Shown piece after piece: positions 14,288 to 21,473 of a DNA stretch of 64,000 bases (positions within the stretch are counted from its first letter, which is position 1; each line of letters begins with the position of its first letter). Below the pieces are notes generated by a model that searched no databases, was not told the origin of the DNA, and saw only the letters and a list, made by a program, of their open reading frames with translations. Made by a program: the position numbers and the translations under genes. The DNA comes from a virus: IMG/VR virus record IMGVR_UViG_3300009506_000006, positions 43,866 to 107,865 of that record; one strand, 5' to 3'.

Positions 14288-14467
14288 CTAATAAATCCAT
14301 ATCCTTATGATATTATTTAAAAAATCATCCAAATAAAAACATTGGCATTGCGGACAATAATAAATGTCGCCAGTATGCTGCCCAGGTTGTGCTCGTTTTG
14401 TGGTTGTGTTTGATTCTGTTCTATCAACAGGATCACCCATATTATACGAACATTTTTCGCAATCCAT
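14288..14467 (-). CDS. Small two-CxxC zinc protein
   Basis: Fifty-nine residues from ATG 14467. MDCEKCSYNMGDPVD at the N-terminus and YYCPQCQCFYLDDF later give a zinc ribbon. A longer upstream extension in the same frame would be read through the tRNA-like element, so the internal ATG is preferred. Confidence 0.6.
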   Translation of the reverse strand: MDCEKCSYNMGDPVDRTESNTTTKRAQPGQHTGDIYYCPQCQCFYLDDFLNNIIRIWIY

Positions 14468-14499
14468 ATTTTTTACCTTTGCCACAGGAGCAATTGTTT

Positions 14500-14607
14500 G
14501 CGCTCGGCAGGGATTTGCACCCTGCATGACTCTATTCTTTTGTCCGTGTAGGGGGTTAACCCGACTGTCAGCCACGGCGCTTCGTCTACCTATTCCGCCA
14601 CGAGCGC
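14500..14607 (-). tRNA. tRNA-like class II element, anticodon unclear
   Basis: GCGCTCG/CGAGCGC form a perfect acceptor stem, GGCGGAATAGGTAGAC matches a Leu-type D-arm and GCAGGG-TGCAAAT-CCCTGC makes a T-arm with one extra pair. The total of 108 bases without CCA is about 20 longer than a normal tRNA-Leu. The only good anticodon stem (CCGTG/CACGG) encloses 24 bases instead of 7. T55 is G, as in the neighbouring tRNA-Tyr. It may be a decayed tRNA, one with an insertion, or a tRNA mimic. Confidence 0.5.
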
Positions 14608-14642
14608 AATTCTCAATTGGCACTTATTTTGCATGACCTACA

Positions 14643-14870
14643 TTTTGGTAAAATCATGGCAAAATTTTTAGCTTTAGATTTGTAACAGTCTGATTTCATT
14701 TTAGTTTTAATTGACGTTCCGCTTAACTCTTAATCAGTAGGTTGATGGTTCGATTCCATCACGGCCCACCAGATTTGCCAATAATTTCAAGACCTATATT
14801 ACTTGTTGTCAAAACTGCAACACGCTAAATTTGACTGTTTTTGACGTTGTTTTGGTAAAAAAACGGCAAA
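14643..14870. other. attP: attP region with tRNA-Lys 3' end core and flanking arm repeats
   Basis: Positions 14725-14771 reproduce the 3' part of a tRNA-Lys(CTT): the CTCTTAA anticodon loop, the T-arm GATGG-TTCGATT-CCATC, acceptor strand ACGGCCC and ACCA. No 5' half precedes it. Direct repeats TTTTGGTAAAA...GGCAAA at 14643-14663 and 14850-14870 (18 of 21 bases equal) flank the core and suit integrase arm sites. Phage genes continue on both sides, so this looks like an intact attP. Confidence 0.8.
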
Positions 14871-14878
14871 GTTGATTC

Positions 14879-15232
14879 TTAATCTGTCAATTCATCAATC
14901 AAATCGTTATACATATCCCATGTTTCAAGCGATGTTGGCAATCCTTTTTCTGTGATCAAATTTCCGTGGTAAGCTGCCATGAAAGCGTTAATCCCGTGTT
15001 TGCCGTAATGGTTTGGATTTTGCTCAGCTTGCTGAATGAATGCAATCGGATCATCGGTTTCAAGCAAAATTTCTCCACGAGGACCACAAGGAAGGCCGCT
15101 ACTAGGTAATTCATAACAAGGATCACCGATTTTCCACCAGCATGTCTGAAGACCATAAACGAGGCGATTTGACCGCAACGCTAATTCTTTGACTGTTTCT
15201 AAACTGGTAAATTGAGTGAGTCTTAAAACCAA
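14879..15232 (-). CDS. Hypothetical protein
   Basis: The protein has 117 residues from a TTG start preceded by AAAGGAAA. Sequence features include WWKIGDPCYELP and PRGEILLETDDPIAFIQQAEQNP, suggesting a small mixed alpha/beta fold. It is the last gene of the operon that begins near 17.9 kb and ends beside attP. No family recognised. Confidence 0.6.
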   Translation of the reverse strand: MVLRLTQFTSLETVKELALRSNRLVYGLQTCWWKIGDPCYELPSSGLPCGPRGEILLETDDPIAFIQQAEQNPNHYGKHGINAFMAAYHGNLITEKGLPTSLETWDMYNDLIDELTD

Positions 15233-15282
15233 TTAAATTTCCTTTCTTTATTGGTTTTTGAACAGGTATTTTGTTTCTCCTG

Positions 15283-15513
15283 TTATGGTTCAACAATTCT
15301 GAAGTGCTGATGAAAAATATGTTTGCTCATGGTAACGCCAGGTGTATCGTAGAATTGATCAGCTGGCATGGATTCACTTCTTGTAACGAAATAATCCCAT
15401 AGTAATCCGAGCGATAGTTCCTTAAAATATGACCGTTTATAGCAATAATACATGCGAGGCTGGTCACATTCTAACTGTACGCTTTCTATTGCGCGAATAC
15501 AAATGACTTTCAT
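15283..15513 (-). CDS. VICIK-family small protein, paralogue 1
   Basis: Seventy-six residues. Starts MKVICIRAIES, has a central MYYCYKRSYF and ends FHQHFRIVEP. These three landmarks recur in four neighbouring genes. Its ATG overlaps the upstream stop as ATGA. Function unknown. Confidence 0.65.
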   Translation of the reverse strand: MKVICIRAIESVQLECDQPRMYYCYKRSYFKELSLGLLWDYFVTRSESMPADQFYDTPGVTMSKHIFHQHFRIVEP

Positions 15514-15782
15514 TTAAGCACCTTGAAAGACCTGTGGAATTCATCGTTTGTGAACCAAAGCGAGTTATCTTCATCATAGATAATGAAATAGAGCATATTG
15601 TCATTATTTGTACAATCGTATAAACCGTAATATTGCTTCAATAAAGTCGGTTTTAACCATGGTTCTGTCATTGCCATTGCATTGAAGCATATTACCTTGA
15701 TTGGCTTGAGTATCGTACCTTGCTTTGCATAATTTCTGATAATTTGATTTTGATATTTTTGTTCAGGACTTAAAATTTTCAT
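15510..15782 (-). CDS. VICIK-family small protein, paralogue 2
   Basis: Ninety residues. A 28-residue N-terminal extension precedes IKVICFNAMAMTEP, then YYGLYDC, LWFTNDEFHRSFKVLK. The order of conserved strand, Tyr-Tyr-x-Cys-like centre and aromatic-rich C-terminal helix matches its neighbours. Function unknown. Confidence 0.63.
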   Translation of the reverse strand: MKILSPEQKYQNQIIRNYAKQGTILKPIKVICFNAMAMTEPWLKPTLLKQYYGLYDCTNNDNMLYFIIYDEDNSLWFTNDEFHRSFKVLK

Positions 15783-16003
15783 TACTCTACAATTTTGAAA
15801 TGCTCTTTGAACAATGTTTCAGAGAGCAGCAGTCCTCTGTTTTGTATGATTTCGGTAAACGTCAATAACTCACTAACTTCGTGATCACATATAAAATACG
15901 CGAATACTGCACTGATGTGTTCTAATGTTGTTGCGTAATACATTTTGCAAAGCACGCATTTGAGAGCAGACGAACAGATGGATTTGATGCAGATGACTTT
16001 CAT
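15782..16003 (-). CDS. VICIK-family small protein, paralogue 3
   Basis: Seventy-three residues. MKVICIKSICSSALKCVLCKMYYATT at the start and LLLSETLFKEHFKIVE at the end. It has extra cysteines near the N-terminus. Overlaps both neighbours by one to four bases. Confidence 0.65.
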   Translation of the reverse strand: MKVICIKSICSSALKCVLCKMYYATTLEHISAVFAYFICDHEVSELLTFTEIIQNRGLLLSETLFKEHFKIVE

Positions 16004-16281
16004 TGAAGTGTTTTAAAATGATACTTAAATTGTTCTTTATGAATCCAAAAACCGTATGTTGGGGATTCAAAGAAAAAATAATAATCTTGTGGAATTTTAT
16101 CAAAATCCATACCATGACAGCATAAAATCCAATATTTTCGCAGTAAAGTGTATGGACTATCAGGCTTAATACAGATCACTTGTACAACTTCTGGTTTGTG
16201 CACGAGTATTGAATGAGAATATAAGTCTGATATTAGTTTTTTATAAATCGGATAGTCCTTGTATGGTTGATTCTCATTCAT
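16000..16281 (-). CDS. VICIK-family small protein, paralogue 4
   Basis: Ninety-three residues. An N-terminal tail (about 33 residues) is followed by VQVICIKPDSPYTLLRKYWILCCHG and by YGFWIHKEQFKYHFKTLQ. The architecture is that of paralogue 5 at 17601-17906. Confidence 0.63.
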   Translation of the reverse strand: MNENQPYKDYPIYKKLISDLYSHSILVHKPEVVQVICIKPDSPYTLLRKYWILCCHGMDFDKIPQDYYFFFESPTYGFWIHKEQFKYHFKTLQ

Positions 16282-16969
16282 AATCTGAGCAGTCTTTGAT
16301 CCATTGTTCCCAGATATTTTCTTCTTGTGGTATAATCTGAAAGCCCAACTCTTTAATTTTTGTCAGCATTCGTTTAGCTGCATTTGAATTATGGTCGTTG
16401 TAATGGATAACTTCGTATGGCGACATGTCGATCATAAAATCTGTTAAATCTGAAGCAAACTCAACAACTTGGTCAAAACTTTTTCCGGAAAGGTTGACTT
16501 CGTATTGTTTAACTTTGATGAATTCTTTTGCAGTCTTGATTCTTCCGGCATTGAATAACTCTCTGAGTCGATCAGTGTCCATTTGCCCATTAATATACCG
16601 CGACCTCCCGTAGTCTCGCTCATAGGCAATTGCGGCACCGTAAATTTTTCCGATACCGGCGTATCCTTGATATTCCAGAATGATATTTTTTTGCATGTCG
16701 ATTACGATCAAGCCGTATTCAACTGGCGCCAGATACGGATGGCCGGCATAGACTGGTGTCATATTAAATTCGAACTGCCGATCGTGCTGGTGTTGTTGCC
16801 AATCTTGACGCATATCATACCAGCGTCCCAGGTATTCATTGAGATGCTCCAGATCTTTTTCGATTAACTTGATATTGTTGATAAACCATGGAATTGGATT
16901 GGTCCAGCGTGACATGCGGTGTTCCATCCCATTTTCTTCGCGAATAGTAACGCCGATATTTCCACCCAT
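16274..16969 (-). CDS. Hypothetical protein
   Basis: The protein has 231 residues from an ATG with GAGGTTAAATA before it. It contains a strand-rich centre (PYLAPVEYGLIVIDMQKNIILEYQGYAG) and a C-terminal helical part with CSDYE at the end. The GLIVIDMQ...ILEYQGY pattern loosely recalls Ntn-hydrolase-like or nucleotide-binding folds, without catalytic residues I can point to. It sits inside the VICIK array. Function unknown. Confidence 0.58.
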   Translation of the reverse strand: MGGNIGVTIREENGMEHRMSRWTNPIPWFINNIKLIEKDLEHLNEYLGRWYDMRQDWQQHQHDRQFEFNMTPVYAGHPYLAPVEYGLIVIDMQKNIILEYQGYAGIGKIYGAAIAYERDYGRSRYINGQMDTDRLRELFNAGRIKTAKEFIKVKQYEVNLSGKSFDQVVEFASDLTDFMIDMSPYEVIHYNDHNSNAAKRMLTKIKELGFQIIPQEENIWEQWIKDCSDYE

Positions 16970-16988
16970 TATTTAACCTCCATTCATT

Positions 16989-17201
16989 TTATTGCGTTGT
17001 CTTAGGTAAAACATATTTTCCGTTTTCTTTTTTGATTACATTTTCTTTGACTAGAAACTCTAAGAACTCGATTATAATGGCTTCATCGCTTGAAGAATCC
17101 TTTGGATGTCTTTTGCGGAAGTCGTTAACAATGTTGCTAAGAATGAATTTCCAATGCAACGCCCATGCGACATAATCTATTTCTTGTTTTTTTTCATTCA
17201 T
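16989..17201 (-). CDS. Small helical protein
   Basis: Seventy residues from ATG 17201, with AGGTGG upstream. Trp-rich first helix (YVAWALHWKFILSNIVNDFRKRHP) and a winged-helix-like end (IEFLEFLVKENVIKKENGKYVLP). It may bind DNA; no family assigned. Confidence 0.55.
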   Translation of the reverse strand: MNEKKQEIDYVAWALHWKFILSNIVNDFRKRHPKDSSSDEAIIIEFLEFLVKENVIKKENGKYVLPKTTQ

Positions 17202-17631
17202 ATTTTCCACCTGTACGCTCATTGAGCTTCTCGACATATTGTTCCCGATTCCAACTGCTCGGCACTTGACTCGGCATTCGTGGATGCACAGCTTGTTCAT
17301 CCGGAGTACGCGCCGGCCGGGTCAGAATTTTAAAGCTGCCATCGATGCCAACCAATCCTGCCAACCGGCTGGCACGAAATACATGCTCACGGCCGTCTTT
17401 ATGCCTCTCGGTAAATCTGTCGGATTTGATAATGACCGGAGTCCATTTGGATGGCGGCCACTGCTGCGCCAGGGTTTTGCGACCGTCTCGAGATCCGTCC
17501 GTGCGCGCAAAGCCGTTCCATTCATATGATCCTTTACCGTAGGGATCTTGTCCTTCAAAATTACTGGCATGTACTTGGGCTCCGATTGAAACCCAGAAAC
17601 CTAATCCTTCAAGTCTGAGTGATCCACACAT
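17194..17631 (-). CDS. SRAP-like protein (HMCES/YedK family)
   Basis: The protein has 145 residues and starts MCG after an excellent GGAGGT site. Cys2, exposed after Met removal, is the residue that SRAP proteins attach to abasic sites in single-stranded DNA. Glu75 in RFTERHK aligns with the Glu of the usual GFYEW motif, and His116 in AVHPRMP with the family His-x-RMP. AGLVGIDGSFKILTRPA matches the core strands. It is shorter than the usual 200-230 residues because the N-terminal half is trimmed. A role in shielding abasic sites during phage replication is inferred from the family. Confidence 0.72.
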   Translation of the reverse strand: MCGSLRLEGLGFWVSIGAQVHASNFEGQDPYGKGSYEWNGFARTDGSRDGRKTLAQQWPPSKWTPVIIKSDRFTERHKDGREHVFRASRLAGLVGIDGSFKILTRPARTPDEQAVHPRMPSQVPSSWNREQYVEKLNERTGGKYE

Positions 17632-17906
17632 TCTACCACCTCCAAAATTTTAAATCTTTTGTTAAAATCAGGTGCATTAAACCATTGATACTTTTCCGGA
17701 TTATAGAGTAGTACAGCATATGGAACGCATTCGTCTCCGCTATCCTCTATACAATAATAAGTATGTATCATACTGAAATTCTGACACGATTTGACGCAGA
17801 TAACACGCATAACTCTGAAGTGTCTGTGGCTTTTTTCGTCCATATCTCTAAAAAGTTTATATATTCGAGTGTTTTTGTAATCATGAGCATCTTGTTCATA
17901 GTTCAT
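17601..17906 (-). CDS. VICIK-family small protein, paralogue 5
   Basis: The protein has 101 residues. A charged N-terminus precedes MRVICVKSCQNFSMIHTYYCIED and YQWFNAPDFNKRFKILEVVEC. It is the first gene after the promoter at 17988-18016 and overlaps the SRAP-like gene by 31 bases. Confidence 0.65.
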   Translation of the reverse strand: MNYEQDAHDYKNTRIYKLFRDMDEKSHRHFRVMRVICVKSCQNFSMIHTYYCIEDSGDECVPYAVLLYNPEKYQWFNAPDFNKRFKILEVVECVDHSDLKD

Positions 17907-17956
17907 AATTATACCTTAAGAAAGAACAAGGAGCTTCTCTTTTTTGCTAAACAAAA

Positions 17957-17986
17957 CGGGGGAGCCGGATGATTCCAACTCCCCCG
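17957..17986 (-). terminator. Rho-independent terminator overlapping a promoter
   Basis: CGGGGGAG pairs with CTCCCCCG (8 bp) around a 14-base loop, and the minus strand continues TTTTGTTT. It should stop transcripts arriving from the lipoprotein gene at 18033-18539. The start point of the adjacent promoter falls inside its first arm. Confidence 0.8.
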
Positions 17987-17987
17987 A

Positions 17988-18016
17988 GTCTTACTTCAGG
18001 CGAGATAATTTGTCAA
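17988..18016 (-). promoter_or_regulatory. Promoter for the 17.9-14.9 kb operon
   Basis: TTGACA (18016-18011), 17 bases, TAAGAC (17993-17988). The -10 half of the palindrome is present but the other half (ATCTCGCC) is degraded, so control may be weaker than at the other sites. Confidence 0.65.
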
Positions 18017-18029
18017 GTTTTTTTTGACA
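18011..18029. repeat. Divergent -35 module, copy 2
   Basis: The same 19 bases as at 11149-11167, again with a TTGACA box facing each way and again beside a TAAGAC -10 box on the minus strand. Confidence 0.65.
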
Positions 18030-18032
18030 TTA

Positions 18033-18539
18033 TTAAATCTTGTTCATTTGCTTTAGCCCGATCAATGAAAGCTTGTGGACGCTGTTATACAGATCGTCTA
18101 AGCTCATTAATGTCAACGTTTTGTCCACCGATCCTTGCAGTTGAATATCATTTTCAAACACAAGGAAGTTGTTCGACAATATCAACAATGTCATACCGGC
18201 TTGCTTGTTGAACTCTGCAACTTTAAGTATGATAGCGCTTTGAAGATCCGACATACTGAGTCCGGCTTCCACGGTGCTTCGAATACGTACATACCATGCG
18301 TCGAATTCAGACAAATATTTTTCACCAGCCCAGATCATGGGTAATTGAGCCGCGGTAACGAAGGCTTTCTGGGCAACACACGGGTTTGCGATCTTAGCTG
18401 CAATGATGCTGTTCTCCGATGTGGCTCCAACCTGTTCGTAGACGTCACAGGGCTGGCTTGTAACCGGCGCGATCTGTAGCATAGAGCCGCAGCCGACAAG
18501 CATAAACAAACTCAATAGAGAAACAATAATTTTTTTCAT
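18033..18539 (-). CDS. Exported lipoprotein
   Basis: The protein has 168 residues. MKKIIVSLLSLFMLVGCGSM is a lipoprotein signal peptide with Cys17. The mature part is helical with two cysteines (QPCDVYE, NPCVAQ). Its place at the end of a cassette with holin-like and membrane proteins fits an envelope or lysis accessory role, but it is longer than typical Rz1 spanins and not Pro-rich. Function unknown. Confidence 0.65.
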   Translation of the reverse strand: MKKIIVSLLSLFMLVGCGSMLQIAPVTSQPCDVYEQVGATSENSIIAAKIANPCVAQKAFVTAAQLPMIWAGEKYLSEFDAWYVRIRSTVEAGLSMSDLQSAIILKVAEFNKQAGMTLLILSNNFLVFENDIQLQGSVDKTLTLMSLDDLYNSVHKLSLIGLKQMNKI

Positions 18540-18589
18540 TTTTTCATTCCTTTCTTCTTTTTCTTTTTGCTTTTACTTTTGCAAGCCAT
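18536..18589 (-). CDS. Lys-rich 17-residue micro-frame
   Basis: MACKSKSKKKKKKGMKK, preceded by GGAGGTACAGC and ending as ATGA on the lipoprotein start. It may be translated mainly to couple ribosomes to the downstream gene. Confidence 0.3.
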   Translation of the reverse strand: MACKSKSKKKKKKGMKK

Positions 18590-18839
18590 GCTGTACCTCC
18601 CGTGCTTTTCTGCGTAGATTTTTGCTTACATTATATTGATTGTCACATACGCGGCATAGATGGCTCAAACCATCGTACCGTGACTTATTTTTATTGAATT
18701 CCTTAATCGACAACGTGCGTCGGCAGCAGTAACAGAATTTTACCAGCTCCAACCCTGTGATGTCTCTTTCGTCTATCTCTATCGATCGACCAAGCGAGAC
18801 ACCATGGCAGCATGATATGTGCGTGCCTGATGACTCCAA
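18573..18839 (-). CDS. HNH/endonuclease VII-like zinc protein
   Basis: Eighty-eight residues. FCYCCRRTLSIKEFNKNKSRYDGLSHLCRVCDNQY has the two Cys pairs and spacing of small phage proteins related to recombination endonuclease VII and HNH nucleases. The catalytic HNH triad after the second Cys pair is not evident, so it may only be a zinc-binding relic. The start is uncertain because the frame begins inside the phosphoesterase gene. Confidence 0.55.
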   Translation of the reverse strand: MESSGTHISCCHGVSLGRSIEIDERDITGLELVKFCYCCRRTLSIKEFNKNKSRYDGLSHLCRVCDNQYNVSKNLRRKAREVQHGLQK

Positions 18840-19582
18840 CCTTCTTCCTCGGTTTCACCGATGATTAAACGAATAACTCCAATATCGATGGATCCGTCAC
18901 ATTCCTCATCGCCATATTTGTCGCCGTATGCTTTCCAGCCTGGCAACGTCATGACAGAGCCCCAGCTATTTTGTGCAAACAGGTAATAGTGCACATGACC
19001 CCAGATTAACAAATCAGCCCACTTGGCACCGGTTTTTTCGTAATGCGCTTTGAGCGCTTTGTTGAGTACTTCCCACATCAGTGATCTTAGCGGGCCTGTC
19101 GCGCGCCCGTGTGGTATGATCGAGCGACTGACTTTGTGTCGACCTTGCATATGAAACCAGCCGTTGATTCTAGTGTTTAACTTGCGCAGGATTGTGACCT
19201 GTACATTTTCGTTCCATATTTCACGGTGTTTTTCCCGGATCATGGATGCTGCGAATTCTTCGAGCTGCTGTTCTTGGAGGTGCGTGTGGATGCGTGTGCC
19301 TGTAAGCAAAATATATTCACGTACGGCGCCCCACATGACAAGAGATGTTACAGATTTTTCATATTGGCTGACCAGGCGTGAATCGTCGATATCGAGCTTG
19401 ATGTTGACCCCTTCGCTGATGTCTCCAAGATGCACGACAACATCTGGACGCTTTCCAAACCAACCAATACAATCAATCCAGGTTTCGAAGATTCTCTTTT
19501 GGATGGGATTTTGAGGATATGGTGTAAGACCAACCGGGCTTCCACAGTGTGTGTCGGAGATCAACGCCCAGGTCTGAGACAT
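18779..19582 (-). CDS. Calcineurin-like metallophosphoesterase
   Basis: The protein has 267 residues from ATG 19582. It contains DTHCGS (D-x-H, residues 10-12), VVVHLGDISEG (GD motif), and GHVHYY near the C-terminus (GHxH), the binuclear-metal ligands of the family. Substrates in this superfamily include nucleic acids, cyclic nucleotides and phosphoproteins; none can be assigned here. It lies directly downstream of the holin-like gene, two bases apart. Confidence 0.82.
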   Translation of the reverse strand: MSQTWALISDTHCGSPVGLTPYPQNPIQKRIFETWIDCIGWFGKRPDVVVHLGDISEGVNIKLDIDDSRLVSQYEKSVTSLVMWGAVREYILLTGTRIHTHLQEQQLEEFAASMIREKHREIWNENVQVTILRKLNTRINGWFHMQGRHKVSRSIIPHGRATGPLRSLMWEVLNKALKAHYEKTGAKWADLLIWGHVHYYLFAQNSWGSVMTLPGWKAYGDKYGDEECDGSIDIGVIRLIIGETEEEGWSHQARTYHAAMVSRLVDR

Positions 19583-19583
19583 G

Positions 19584-19787
19584 TCATTGTCCCTTTTTGG
19601 CCATACCGCGCGAGATCGAATATCCGAAAGCGCTGGCCACCATGGCGACAACACCGCCGATTTGTGTTACAGCTCGTGTGACTGAATCGGCCTTTTCCGG
19701 CGTCAACACATCGGTTGTAGCCAGAATACCGATAATTTGAATGGCGACAGTTACCCAAAATTCAGTAGTACGATATCCGGGGCGCAT
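19584..19787 (-). CDS. Small two-segment membrane protein, possible holin
   Basis: Sixty-seven residues with two hydrophobic stretches (FWVTVAIQIIGILATTDVL and GGVVAMVASAFGYSISRG) and a basic C-terminus (MAKKGQ). Length, topology and location beside another membrane coiled-coil protein suit a class II holin. No canonical endolysin is adjacent, which lowers confidence. Confidence 0.55.
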   Translation of the reverse strand: MRPGYRTTEFWVTVAIQIIGILATTDVLTPEKADSVTRAVTQIGGVVAMVASAFGYSISRGMAKKGQ

Positions 19788-19789
19788 AG

Positions 19790-20170
19790 CTAATCTTTCC
19801 TCATGTTATTCATGTGTTTGATTAGTTGAATTTGTTCTTGACGCAACGACTTGATTTCTTCAAGAATAGCAGTTGTGCGGGTTTCCTGCTTTTGTGATAT
19901 TTGGACTGTAGTTGATACCTGCGTGAGCTCTTTACCGATGCCTTCCAGCTTGTCGGACATTTTACTCATGTAATGCCAATTAAAAATGACTAATCCGATT
20001 AGGATGGGTGCAATGACACTGACGAACCATGTGGCATTGCGAGTTGAAACAGAACGACTTTCGTTTTGAGTTTGCCGCTGTGAGAGATCCTTGACCGTGG
20101 ATTCACAATCATCCAACCGCTTCTTGCATATTGGATGATAGTCGCAGTAGTCCTGTTGTGTGTGTTCCAT
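19790..20170 (-). CDS. Membrane-anchored coiled-coil protein
   Basis: The protein has 126 residues: a soluble Cys-containing N-terminus, one membrane segment (WFVSVIAPILIGLVIFNWHYM) and a long C-terminal coiled coil. It is the first gene from the promoter at 20233-20261. The organisation resembles i-spanin or holin-partner proteins; the role is inferred. Confidence 0.6.
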   Translation of the reverse strand: MEHTQQDYCDYHPICKKRLDDCESTVKDLSQRQTQNESRSVSTRNATWFVSVIAPILIGLVIFNWHYMSKMSDKLEGIGKELTQVSTTVQISQKQETRTTAILEEIKSLRQEQIQLIKHMNNMRKD

Positions 20171-20232
20171 GCCGATTCAAACCCCTTAACGCTCCCGATT
20201 GTGTTTGATGCAGTCACGCTCCCATGTCCAAT

Positions 20233-20261
20233 ATCTTACTCTCAGTAAGATTGTTTGTCAA
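20233..20261 (-). promoter_or_regulatory. Promoter with embedded operator before membrane genes
   Basis: TTGACA (20261-20256), 17 bases, TAAGAT (20238-20233). The spacer and -10 box hold a near-perfect palindrome ATCTTACT...AGTAAGAT. The next gene starts about 55 bases downstream. Confidence 0.75.
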
Positions 20262-20270
20262 ATTAAAAGC

Positions 20271-21473
20271 TTACTGGCGCAATGCGGTAACTGGATTCGC
20301 ATATGTCAGCGGAACTTCACGAAACGCATTCGAATCAATCCAGTTGAGATCAATCGATATGTTGCGGTTGCCTCTGGCTAAATATTCCGGACTGCGTATA
20401 AAGCCAAAATACACATCGCTTGGCCTGATGCCGGCTGTCAAATAATTGCTCCAGTGTTCCAACCCGCCGCTGTCGGGTTCCCGTCCAAGCAAGTAGCGGT
20501 ACAATATAGTTGGGAAATCTGTAACAAATTTAAATCTGGCGGATCTTTGGGCGGTCAGATCGATGTAATAATTTCCATATTCGTAAGATCTGGCAATGTC
20601 ACTGCCTTCATGCCATTCATTCCAAGTTTCTACCAGAACGATATTGCAGTTGCTGATCTTCGACCAGTTGCGTCGATACCATTCTCCGCCTTGTCGATTT
20701 ACATACCCGCGTATTGGTCTTTGCGTTGCCCGATCATCATAACCTGGACTGACAGAACAGACATCATTGATATAATAACCAGGATTTGCAGTATCAAATC
20801 GATAATTCATATCTGCAGTAAACGGACTATTGTCGTCGGCTATAATCCAGGGACTGATTCCAAATTCATTTTGGAAGCATGTCTTGATATGTTGGATGAA
20901 CGCATCATTTGCAGTCTGCATATGAGCAGGATGATAAAATATGATCAGTGGCTTGCCATCGATAAGCATCCAACACCGACGTGGAACATAGTTAAAAAAT
21001 TCCTGGATTTCACGCCAGACGAGGTACCACTCCTTTTCATTGGATAAATCGCGACCTATCATGATCGATGTGTCATAAAACATTCCGACTTTAGGTGTTG
21101 GGCCTGTTCGTTCAATGAGTACCTGGCGTAGTTTAGCCATGCCTACATGAGACCAATCGAAATTATCCCAAGCCTTACCCCACCACACCGGCAGGATGAA
21201 ATCAATATTGGCTAAGACGACCTGATCAAGCATGTCGTTCCACCATTCAGCGGATGCATATGAAAATTGTGGATAATCCAAATAATCCTGTCCGGTCCAG
21301 GTCCAATAGTGTGTGGTGCAAGCATCGGATCCGTCGCTGTTCCAGATGTGCTCATTCGAATCTTTATACCAGTAGAACAGATATGTCCCAACCGATCTGG
21401 TTTCTACGGCTGCAGCGTTAGTTAACAGAATGGAACTGATCAGTAGGATTGCTATCAGGCTTACTTTTTTCAT
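20271..21473 (-). CDS. Secreted glycoside-hydrolase-like protein with DUF4214
   Basis: The protein has 400 residues from ATG 21473. A signal peptide (MKKVSLIAILLISSILLTNAAA) is followed by a TIM-barrel-like region whose VLVETWNEWHEGSDIARSYEYG motif and earlier WHVGxxKLR-type sequence resemble DUF5010/GH99-like proteins. Residues about 320-370 (YRYLLGREPDSGGLEHWSNYL...GFIRSPEYL) are a DUF4214 domain, usually found in secreted or surface-layer proteins. It is unusual for a tail region. It may process host or biofilm polysaccharide, or mark the host surface. Confidence 0.75.
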   Translation of the reverse strand: MKKVSLIAILLISSILLTNAAAVETRSVGTYLFYWYKDSNEHIWNSDGSDACTTHYWTWTGQDYLDYPQFSYASAEWWNDMLDQVVLANIDFILPVWWGKAWDNFDWSHVGMAKLRQVLIERTGPTPKVGMFYDTSIMIGRDLSNEKEWYLVWREIQEFFNYVPRRCWMLIDGKPLIIFYHPAHMQTANDAFIQHIKTCFQNEFGISPWIIADDNSPFTADMNYRFDTANPGYYINDVCSVSPGYDDRATQRPIRGYVNRQGGEWYRRNWSKISNCNIVLVETWNEWHEGSDIARSYEYGNYYIDLTAQRSARFKFVTDFPTILYRYLLGREPDSGGLEHWSNYLTAGIRPSDVYFGFIRSPEYLARGNRNISIDLNWIDSNAFREVPLTYANPVTALRQ

